Assembly: GCF_022605725.1 (NCBI RefSeq)
Contig: NC_065567.1
Span: 34,947,127-35,011,126, forward strand
From: Anthonomus grandis grandis
Taxonomy: Eukaryota > Arthropoda > Insecta > Coleoptera > Curculionidae
Direction: 5' to 3'
DNA: 64,000 nt
In this document: piece after piece, positions 57,601 to 64,000 of the stretch
Layout: every line of letters starts with the position of its first letter
Position numbering within the stretch: the first letter of the stretch is position 1
The notes under the pieces: generated by a model
What the model saw: only the letters and a program-made list of their open reading frames with translations
The model's database searches: none
Told to the model about the DNA's origin: nothing
Program-made: the position numbers and the translations under genes

Positions 57601-59131
57601 TGGCCGGGCTCAAAATATTTAATTTCCAGTTTTTCAAGGCTAATTTCATCTGAATTTACTATGCTGACAAAAAATGATAAAAGTGCCCAATTTTTATTTT
57701 GTGCTGAGCAATTATCAAGCCACATAATTATTATGTTTGTCATCCCTATGTCGTAAAAAAAATGAATAAAATGTGCTAATGATATCACTTTTTGAGCGTC
57801 CGGCCACACCTTCATGCCAAATAACTGCTATGGGCTTCCTGTTCTGTTGTTTAGTCCCCACTGGTACAAAAGATTCATTGAATGCTATGATTCTCCCCGT
57901 AAATATTACTTCCTTCAAGGATTCATATCTTGGAAGAACCAACTCAATTAACGCCACCAAAATGATTTGACTGTGACAGCCTTACTGACAGCCGTTAATA
58001 GTAACACATTTAATACTTTATAGTATCAGAGGCGGAGCATTTATGCCACATTTAAAGTATTTGCATTTTCGTAACTACAAAAGGGTTGCTAAATGCTACG
58101 CTAAAAGGGCGAATGTGACAAAATGCATGTAGATATGCCCTTTTAGCGTAAAAATTGTTGGATACGACCATTTGGCATAGTAGTATGTGTATGTATTGCA
58201 GATAGCTAATATTTTATTAGGATTTTAAAGTTAGATGGACAGCAGATACGCCTTTTAGCATTACAAATAAGGTATAATATACATTATGGGCTATCCAACA
58301 AACCTTTAACCCAATTTTCGATAAAATGTCAGATACGCCCTTTACGTTAAGCAGTGCAGATATAGTTTCTTGTAGGTTTATGGTACCACTAAGGGTACCT
58401 CTGGTGAGATAAGAAGCTGACATTTAACTGTCTATAGAGTTCCTTGCTTATCCAGCTTTGTTCCAATTCTGTAAAATATGTAATTTGTGATCAAGACCTC
58501 TATCATCGCCCTATAAGTTTGATGGCAAGAAAGTGCGCAAGAATCAGCGCAGCAATACATAAACGAGATCTTTAACATTTTCATGGACATACAAACATAA
58601 CCTAAGATCTTAAATATTATGCTAATAACGGTAAGACGATAAAAGAGTAGTAAATTAAACTGGGAACCTAACTCAAATTACGAGACACTGGCGCATTATT
58701 TGAGTGTCACACCAAAGGTTCCAACCATAGGACTATGCGGGAACCTAACGTAGCGTAACACTTGCGCTGTACTGCGATATTCCTTGAGAAATTTTCTAGT
58801 ATTTTCACCCAAAGTTCCATCCTACAGGTGCTACAGAAGGTTTGTAGGAGAGGCTTAATAATTTGGCGCTTGCACAGGTATAAAAGTCACGTTTGTAGTA
58901 TACATATATCGTGTAAAATTAGCAAAATAAGATAATGTAATATGTATTTAAATATTTCAATTAAGGAAACCGTGTTCTGTTTAGGTTAAAAATTAAAGAA
59001 CTAAAAAAGCGCAACTTGTACTTACTGACAGCGCGGATGCACTTTTCACAAAAGATATGGCCACATTCGGTTAAATAAAACTTTATTCTGCCAAATGGTA
59101 ATGAACAGGAATTGCAAAATACAAAAGTCAT
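42448..59131 (-). CDS. RNF212: RNF212/Zip3-family RING E3 ligase, five exons
   Basis: A meiotic RING-type SUMO/ubiquitin ligase homologue. This family (RNF212, worm ZHP, fly Vilya/Narya/Nenya) marks recombination sites on the synaptonemal complex and promotes crossover formation. Coding exons: 59131-59026, 53804-53680, 52539-52393, 52299-52099, 42651-42448. Together 783 nt, giving 260 residues; family members are about 230-300. The RING is C6-x2-C9...C23-x-H25-x2-C28-x2-C31...C-x2-C, spread over exons 1 and 2. Then IS-x-KMDFQTQMYFYPF, a family hallmark, a coiled coil (exon 3), and a Ser/Pro-rich tail ending PGYGLTPANECPKE. All four introns are GT-AG with a preserved frame. Introns 1 and 4 are 5.2 and 9.4 kb and full of transposons. 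Identity is by motif and architecture; the exact orthologue is not proven. Confidence 0.85.
43340..44700. repeat. Direct tandem repeat, ~0.6-kb unit
   Basis: Two units and the start of a third. taatatatttaatataaaatat occurs at ~43529 and ~44095, acactcccttattta at ~43604 and ~44173, and cttattattaatacttctggt and its variant at ~44000 and ~44636. Spacing varies from 566 to 636 bp because of indels. No coding sequence. Confidence 0.75.
51034..52032. mobile_element. Non-autonomous TIR element in intron 4
   Basis: About 1 kb with ~135-bp inverted arms. The left arm has ccacgaactcaataaatata and the right its complement. Both then carry a ctggactgc word, atgaccactac and ggccgccattt. No transposase. 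Target duplication not readable. It ends only ~66 bp from the exon 4 donor. Confidence 0.7.
52099..52299 (-). CDS. RNF212: RNF212-like exon 4
   Basis: Acceptor ctcgatattcag, 67 codons (QHGHEIPSPKPPSGPLSSST...), donor GTAAGA. Low-complexity Ser/Pro/Thr/Asn segment. Intron 3, before it, is only 93 bp. Confidence 0.8.
52393..52539 (-). CDS. RNF212: RNF212-like exon 3 (coiled coil)
   Basis: Acceptor gatattcacag, 49 codons from VYNFQMMHKRIYEESVMKKY to a heptad-like LQTEVEELKQLLK, donor GTAAGT. Corresponds to the coiled coil that follows the RING in the family. Confidence 0.85.
52540..53679 (-). other. Intron 2 of the RNF212-like gene (1.1 kb)
   Basis: GT-AG intron, AT-rich, with a TA-rich tract near 53205-53230. 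No inserted element recognised. Confidence 0.75.
53680..53804 (-). CDS. RNF212: RNF212-like exon 2 (end of RING)
   Basis: Acceptor tttttaattttag, 125 nt. Gives the last RING Cys pair CTMC, then QKGTRAMEISAKMDFQTQMY and FYPFSSILDQSLK, donor GTAAGT. Joins exon 1 in phase 1. Confidence 0.87.
55118..55310 (+). pseudogene. Exon-like coiled-coil relic
   Basis: Preceded by a possible acceptor (aattgtttgcag). The reading QLEEQWHAREQELLIQLEHA then RVKEE, a stop, and LEDQKHNHVLNEA is rich in Glu, Gln, Arg and Leu with heptad character, unlike the surrounding AT-rich DNA. It may be a pseudogene exon of a structural coiled-coil protein. Family not recognised. Confidence 0.4.
55574..55626 (-). ncRNA. Hammerhead-like motif at PLE 3' end
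   Basis: Minus strand: ACAC, core UUGAUAA, stem II GGUCGG/CCGACC, GAAAC, GUC, then AUGU. Stem II differs from the copy at 8323-8376 by a U-to-C change on one side and A-to-G on the other (UUGG/CCAA to UCGG/CCGA), which keeps pairing. Confidence 0.55.
55690..56532 (-). pseudogene. PLE reverse transcriptase C-terminus and GIY-YIG endonuclease
   Basis: The polymerase thumb part reads IKFTMEKNSTLPFLDVLVKN, YRKPTYGQYLHFDSNHSGS and IIRSLYNRAVTICNKY. After a linker comes the GIY-YIG nuclease, which nicks target DNA: CIYQIPL, CGNSYVGETKRPLAVR, EHRKWTTTGEVARSGIAEHA and NGHNIHWSETKIL. The Tyr pair, the Arg of KRPLAVR and an E-H-A block are in place. Frameshifts lie near 56170, 55980 and 55760. Confidence 0.85.
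56770..58380 (-). mobile_element. DUF7869-type DNA transposon remnant
   Basis: A decayed coding segment (57178-57962) is bordered by six copies of a motif close to GCAGATACGCCCTTTTAGCG in both orientations: minus at 56784 and 58096, plus at 56959, 58129, 58241 and 58329. Clustered motifs near both ends are typical of transposase binding sites. True ends and target duplication were not found. The superfamily is not assigned. Confidence 0.55.
57178..57962 (-). pseudogene. DUF7869-like (transposase-related) C-terminal part
   Basis: Blocks in order: RIIAFNESFVPVG, PIAVIWHEGVAGRSKSDIIS, TFYSFFLRHRD, IIMWLDNCSAQNKNWALLSF, IVNSDEISLEKLEIKYFEPG, HTFMSADLFHHQVEMSLKKK, then HHNFYNWLDHSS and an acidic end (SEMVEEDEEDI). 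The WxDNCSAQNKNW and PGHTFMSADxFHHxVE motifs identify the DUF7869 domain, common as multi-copy proteins in arthropods and probably RNase H-fold transposase derived. Frameshifts near 57750 and 57480. N-terminus lost. Confidence 0.7.
59026..59131 (-). CDS. RNF212: RNF212-like exon 1 (start of RING)
   Basis: ATG at 59131; 35 codons plus 1 nt: MTFVFCNSCSLPFGRIKF, then TECGHIFCEKCIRAV. Donor TCA/GTAAGT. Contains the first CxxC, the Cys-x-His and the next CxxC of the RING. No upstream in-frame coding is needed. Confidence 0.87.
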
Positions 59132-59681
59132 CGCAAACTATTAAAGACGTTTTGCAAAATTACTTCTTACTTAAGGAATAACTTTTAGTTTATAAGATGT
59201 AACAGGTTTGTTGTCACTTAAAAAATAATGACAACTCAATACTGGTGGCGCTAGCTGGGCGGTGAAAAGTGAGGCTAATCCAAAATTGAAGAAGGAAACT
59301 GTTTTTAATGCGCAACGTGTGTAAATCTGGAAATTCAGCAAAACGGAAATCGTTTGGTCATTTCTAACGATTATAGGTTTTCAGTAAGAAAGACAAAAAT
59401 GAACCGATACCAACGTCACGTGTCTCAACACGGTTATAAGTATAACCGCTTGGAATCGGTTATGGTGTAAACTATTAGAAACCAAGCTGCTTATATTTAA
59501 CTACATGGACAAACTGTATGCTTTGGCAACGACGCATACTTAATTTGTGCTTCTGATAAGAGAAAGTGTGGTTATGTAAAGGTCATATAATAAAGTTGGG
59601 TTATATTTTTGTTTTTATTTTTGATAAGTTTGTTCCTTTAACTAAAAATAGTATCAAAAATTAAGAAAAAAATTATTAACA
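59132..59681. promoter_or_regulatory. Divergent promoter region of RNF212-like and MTRES1-like genes
   Basis: The only DNA between two start codons facing away from each other. It contains tggtggcgctagctgg at 59244-59259, close to the core of the CTCF insulator motif. There is no strong TATA box at a fixed distance from either gene. Transcription starts are unknown. Confidence 0.5.
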
Positions 59682-60287
59682 ATGATGTTAAGACCCTATA
59701 TAAAACTAGGAACTCTATTCGGTCTCAATAAAACTCTATTCAGTGGTACTTATAGTGTACTTTTTTCACAAAAATACCTAACCCAAAGAACACTATTAAC
59801 AAATGCACCAGTTGCATCAAAGCCTTTATTCAAAAATACACCAAAGATTCCTCAAAATTCACAAAGCTTTCTAATCTTAAGAAACGCCAGTAACACATCT
59901 AAGCGGAAAGGGCAAAATGAAAGTGAATCAGAATCAAGCACATCTGAAAATGAGGATATTCAAGACAAAAACACCAAAGTTTTGAAAATATCTGTGAACT
60001 CCTTGCGAATAGATGCAATTTTGAGAAGTGCACTTGGGTTAGCTAGAAATAAAATTGAAATGGCCTTTTATGAGAACAGGATCAGAGTTAATGGTCAGAA
60101 GATTTCAAAAAAGAGTGCCACCGTACAAGAGGGAGATGAAGTGGATTTAATTAAAGGACCTGATTTGAAGAATCCCAACTTTATTTATGTTGCAAGAGTA
60201 GAAGTGTTATCAGTTAAAGCGGGCGAAGAAAGTATTTCAGTTAAAGTTAAAAGGTGTAAATCCCTTTTAGTCGATGCATATGAGTGA
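59682..60287 (+). CDS. MTRES1: Mitochondrial S4-type RNA-binding protein (MTRES1/C6orf203 family)
   Basis: A 201-residue single-exon gene. The family acts in mitochondria, binding RNA and supporting transcription and ribosome quality control through its S4 domain. Residues 1 to about 60 form a basic, hydroxyl-rich presequence (MMLRPYIKLGTLFGLNK) with no acidic residue, as expected for mitochondrial import. Residues about 70-100 are a Ser/Glu-rich linker. The S4-like domain starts near 105: ISVNSLRIDAILRSALGLAR, NKIEMAFYENRIRVNGQKI, QEGDEVDLIKG, and the end has VKVKRCKSLLVDAYE. The first in-frame ATG (a double Met) is taken as the start. Frame is intact, unlike the surrounding transposons. Confidence 0.87.
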   Translation: MMLRPYIKLGTLFGLNKTLFSGTYSVLFSQKYLTQRTLLTNAPVASKPLFKNTPKIPQNSQSFLILRNASNTSKRKGQNESESESSTSENEDIQDKNTKVLKISVNSLRIDAILRSALGLARNKIEMAFYENRIRVNGQKISKKSATVQEGDEVDLIKGPDLKNPNFIYVARVEVLSVKAGEESISVKVKRCKSLLVDAYE

Positions 60288-61417
60288 TAGGTAATTCATA
60301 ATCTACAAATTTATCTTCAAGAGGATTCCCAAAGGGTGCTCTTTTAGGGTCAAGAACTGAAGACAATATTTCATTTAAATGCTAATGTTACCGAATTAAG
60401 AAAATATTTTGTTACTTTGTTTAAAAATTTCAATGTTAACTTTAATCAACAATTTAAAGGTTATTAAAAAGAAATTTATTGTCTTTTTTTTAAGTAGTTG
60501 AATTTTTAAACCTCTTTATGAACCGAGGCTGTTCATCAGAATTGACTCTCTGGGGCTAATTGAATTCTAACATGATCTTTTCATTCTGTAAAAAAATATT
60601 AGAGGGTGATTTACAACTTACAAAGATTAAAATCTAGAATCCTTATAGAATAAAATGTTAAAGCTAAAAGAAATTAACAGCATTTCATAATAATAAATAC
60701 AAAAAAATTTCTTTATTTTTACCTCTGAAAACGGAAGCAGTAAGCAGCTTTCATTTAAACAAAGGATTAAAAAAAATAATAAACAATTCCAAATCATTCA
60801 CCAACATTTTATTTATTTCAATATATGGCAGGGCCAATTGCTAAAAATAATATTAGATAATATGAAAAATAATAATAGAATTAAATTTTAAAAAAATTAT
60901 CAAGATAAAACCTCGACAGCCTAAATCAGAACAAATAATCATTAACAAAGCTAAAAACTTCACAAAAAAATAACTTAACGCTATACAAGAAATGTACTTA
61001 CTGTTAAATCTGAATGACCTTAAGCCACTGGAAAATGGATCCAAACTATTTTCATTAAAGAAATGCCAAGTCCTATGGAGTGGAAAAAAAAAACCAATAG
61101 TTGCCTGAATGAAAAGGTAATCAGAACATTGTGGGCGTTAATTCTTCTTTGACAGGTGTTAAAAGGAATTACTTCCAAGATAATAGGACAATGATATAAA
61201 TAAACCATTCAAGATCTCAAGAAATGTTAAAGCATCAGAATGATGCCTTCTGATTTGTGATGAAGATTAGGGATATCAAACTGGATACTGATAGCATTAT
61301 AGTCAATGTAATAATTACTTTTAGCTTCGTTTTTTTTTTCATTTGTTTCAGGACCTTTCTTAGTTCGCTTCTGTTTACTTCTGGTATATCTTCCGATCCA
61401 ACGTTCCGAATTTCTTG
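60288..61417. other. 3' region of MTRES1-like gene and unassigned DNA
   Basis: An AATAAA at 60649-60654 lies about 360 nt past the stop and may be the polyadenylation signal. The rest is AT-rich without recognisable features up to the LINE at 61418. Confidence 0.45.
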
Positions 61418-63070
61418 TCAGGCGATGTTTGGTTTAGGCAGGGTTGATGTATACAAGTCCTTGTAGAAGTCTTGAATGACATTTATTACACCTTGTCTAT
61501 CTGTAACCTTTTCCCCATTTTTATTTTTTATTTTAAAAAGTGTTTTCCTTCCTCCAGACATATTTGACCTGAGTACTTTCATGTTTGAGTTTTTTTCAAT
61601 AGCTCTTTCTATTAGCTGATTGTTATGAGATCTAAGGTCTTTTCGACATTCTTTGTTTATTGTTTTACATATCTCCCTGTATTCATTTGAGTCTCTGGCC
61701 GTTCTTTTCCTTTGGTCTATTAGCTTCAGTGTGTTTAGGCTTAGTTTGGATGGTTTTTTTACTTTGTACCTACAGCAAATTTTCTTTGTTGCTACCTTGA
61801 TACTGCTCGTTATGGTTGTTGATAGCTCGTCCAGTTCCATTTTCTTCAGATAATTTAAGTTGTGCAGTTTGGCTTCGAGAATAGTTTGGTATTCGTCTAC
61901 CTTTGACATCAATGTTTCAGTGGTTGGATAGTTTCCTTTTTGAACCATCTTTTTCCTTTTAGCTTTAGTGTTGATTAGCAATCTTGCCTGTATCGAAAGA
62001 GTTTAAGACAGACACATCTTGGCATATGTCTCGTCTGTTGGAAATTATATAGTCTATTTCGTTTTTTATTTGTCCGTCCGGGCTTCTCCAAGTCCACTTT
62101 CTCTGGGTGGGTTCTTTGTAAAAGGTGTTCAAACAGTATAGATTTTGGTTTTGGAGGTATTCTAGTAGCATTTCTCCTCTGTCGTTTCGGTTTCCTATAC
62201 TATATGATCATATATTTGGTGGATCGTCTTCGTTTTTCCAGCCGATTTTCGCGTTAAAATCTCCCATAATGTTTTGAAACTTGGCGTTTTTCGACCTTTG
62301 AGCTGTCTCGATGTCTTCATAAAATTGTTCGACTTCTTGGTCTGGAGAGGAGCTTGTAGGGGCGTATACTTGGATTACTTGTATGGAGCATCTTTTATTG
62401 ATCTTTAATATAATGTATATTACTCTGTTTGAAGCAGCCTCCGTTTTAGTGACTAGGTGTTTTAGTTTTTTGTTAATCATGATCGCCACTCCACCAATAT
62501 GTGAGTTTGTGTTAGCGTTCTTCTGATATAATAGGTGTCCAGACGTAAGGGTGGTCACACTCTCTCCTTGACGTCTAGTTTCACTTAGGCCAATTATATC
62601 CCATTTGATATGCTCTAGTTCGTTTTCCAGGATCTCAAGGTGTTCCTTTGATCTCATAGTGCGGGTGTTATACGTAGCAATTTTGATTTCGATCTTTGAA
62701 GCGGGGCTGATGTTTGGATTTGTTGAGTTTTTGCCTCCCCCAGAATCCATGAGGCGGCCTGACTTATCAGTGCAAGATTCTGAGTTTTTCACTCTACTCG
62801 CCTGGGGTATATCTGTTTTAGAACTCAACATTGGAAGGGTTTTGGCATTAAAAGGCCACGCTTGCCTAGCGGGTTGGCCAGTGTTGGTTTCAGTCGCCCA
62901 CTTTGGGTCAGACGCTGTTTTGGGTCGCTCCTCTGGAGTCAGACACCCACACCTGTTTGGTCCGCGGGAGGTATTTGATTTCCTTCCTACCACCCATATC
63001 TGGAAGGCATTCCCCTATCCGCCACCTGGGGACGCGCCCTCTAGGGGTTACAAGTTTGCCCATTTCCCCG
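61418..63070 (-). pseudogene. LINE ORF2 N-half: endonuclease and linker (inverted)
   Basis: RTE/L1-like endonuclease, about 520 residues with the linker. Opening MGKLVTPRGRVPRWRIGE near 63062 then a frameshift. Endonuclease blocks: IKIATYNTRTMRS, WDIIGLSETRRQG, LYQKNANTNSHIGGVAIMIN, IQVIQVYAPTSSSPDQE, QNIMGDFNAKIG, an in-frame stop at ~62206, RKWTWRSPDGQIKNEIDYII. The SDHR active-site block is lost by a small deletion at ~61982 that also shifts the frame. The linker then runs to YKDLYTSTLPKPNIA at 61436. Two lesions make it inactive. Confidence 0.85.
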
Positions 63071-63084
63071 AGGGAAAAAAAAAT

Positions 63085-64000
63085 AGGAAAGCACCTGGAG
63101 AAGACCACGTTACCGCTGAGATGCTAAAAATGGGAGGAGCAGCGCTTGAGCATGCCCTTTGTCTCCTTTTAAACAAATGTATTAGCGAAGAGAAAATACC
63201 GGAATCTTGGCAAAATGCCGAGGTTGTTTTAATCTTCAAAAAAGGGGACAACACCAATATTGCAAACTATCGACCGATCAGTCTTCTTTCACACTTGTAC
63301 AAGCTTCTCACAAAAGTTTTGACCAACCGGCTGACAAATAAACTTGACTTCTATCAACCAGTCGAGCAAGCAGGATTCAGGAAGGAATTTAGTACAAATG
63401 ACCATCTACAAACCGTCCGTGCTCTAATAGAGAAATGCCCCGAGTATAACATAACTCTGCACATGGCGTTCGTCGATTACGAGAAGGCGTTCGATTCTGT
63501 CGAGACCTGGGCTGTCCTGAACGCAGTGGACGAGGCAAGAATTGACACAAGATACTCCAAACTTATAAAACACATCTACGACAAGGCAACACTACAAGTG
63601 ACCATCAACGAGAAAGCATCAACAAATAAGATCAAGATAGAAAAGGGGGTCCGCCAAGGAGATACCATATCCCCTAAGCTCTTCACGATGGCACTGGAAA
63701 GCTCGTTTAAAAAGCTGCCATGGGGAAATAAAGGTATCAACGTAGATGGAGCTCGACTAAGTCACCTTCGATTTGCTGATGATATTGTTGTCATTAGTGA
63801 TGACATCAACGAGCTAAAAGATATGTTGGAAGAACTGCAAGAAACATCAAAACAAATCGGACTCAAGATGAATCTAATCAAAACCAAATTAATGACCAAC
63901 GAACAAGCAGTAATAACTATAGAAGGCCACGCTCTCGAAAACGTCGAGGAATACATATACCTGGGCCACGCTGTCAGACTGGGAAAACAAAACCAAACAG
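63085..64000 (+). pseudogene. LINE ORF2 reverse transcriptase half
   Basis: An open reading of over 300 codons reaching the window edge: RKAPGEDHVTAEMLKMGGAA, IPESWQNAEVVLIFKKGDN, NYRPISLLSHLYKLLTKVLT, EQAGFRKEFSTNDHLQTVR, MAFVDYEKAFDSVE (first catalytic Asp), IEKGVRQGDTISPKLFTMAL and LSHLRFADDIVVISDDINEL (catalytic Asp pair), KTKLMTNEQA and EEYIYLGHAVRLG. No stop is seen in this half. It lacks its own N-terminus, which lies inverted to the left. Confidence 0.88.

Larger units (their letters stand above)
53805..59025 (-). other. Intron 1 of the RNF212-like gene (5.2 kb)
   Basis: Holds a coiled-coil exon-like relic, a Penelope element end and a DUF7869-type transposon. 53805-55117 and 58381-59025 show no assignable feature. 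Confidence 0.75.
61418..64000. mobile_element. LINE with inverted 5' half (twin-priming structure)
   Basis: The 5' half (leader, endonuclease, linker) is on the minus strand with its 5' end at about 63075. The polymerase half continues on the plus strand from about 63085 to the window edge. The two halves meet head to head with only ~30-40 codons missing between them. This is the layout produced by twin priming. The 3' end is outside the window. Confidence 0.85.

Noticed and set aside
61653..61853. Hydrophobic plus-strand frame that looks like a membrane protein
   Set aside because: Antisense of the LINE linker.
62208..62993. Label as a craniofacial development protein
   Set aside because: Such database names come from LINE endonucleases; the GDFNAKIG and DYII motifs and the linked polymerase show it is a LINE.

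Overview
The window is nuclear DNA from an AT-rich, transposon-dense arthropod genome. An insect is likely and a beetle is my best guess, but this is an inference. The signs are spliced genes with GT-AG introns, Ty3/gypsy LTR elements, non-LTR elements of several clades, a Penelope-like element (PLE), a pogo/Tigger transposon, a Tc1 element, and many mariner-type elements with TA target duplications and CAGGGTG-like ends. Nothing bacterial, organellar or viral as a free genome was seen.

Only two ordinary host genes are supported. (1) A five-exon gene on the minus strand (exon 1 at 59131, stop at 42448) encodes a 260-residue RING protein of the RNF212/Zip3 family, which controls meiotic crossovers. 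Every splice junction is GT-AG and keeps the frame. Introns 1 and 4 (5.2 and 9.4 kb) are full of repeats. (2) A single-exon gene on the plus strand (59682-60287) encodes a 201-residue mitochondrial S4-type RNA-binding protein of the MTRES1 (C6orf203) family. The two genes are head to head and share a 550-bp divergent promoter region.

Layout. 1-2714: gypsy remnant on the minus strand with LTR, primer site, a 610-bp tandem duplication, gag and integrase. 4500-5965: decayed LINE pieces. 7615-12770: a tandem pair of ~0.6-kb units carrying a PLE foldback insert and a mariner that itself holds a pogo/Tigger element. 13690-19800: LINE fragments, including a 2-kb reverse transcriptase copy. 20512-21531: nested short TIR elements. 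22010-25468: a mariner split by an R1-like LINE. 25608-27649: a mariner with ~360-bp TIRs. 28969-34240: a mariner with a gypsy internal region inserted in its left TIR. 35270-37635: PLE-like inverted arms around a DD41D mariner. 38040-40634: LINE fragment, a MITE and a Tc1 pseudogene. 42448-59131: the RNF212-like gene, with tandem repeats, a TIR element, a PLE and a DUF7869-type transposon in its introns. 59682-60287: the MTRES1-like gene. 61418-64000: a LINE whose 5' half is inverted, as in twin priming.

The most interesting signals are: hammerhead-ribozyme-like folds in the PLE ends whose usual C3-G8 core pair is replaced by U3-A8 in several copies; a DUF7869 transposon bounded by six copies of a ~20-bp motif; a gypsy internal region without LTRs, starting exactly at the polypurine tract and flanked by 26-bp direct repeats; and an R1-like LINE that is truncated at its 3' rather than its 5' end.
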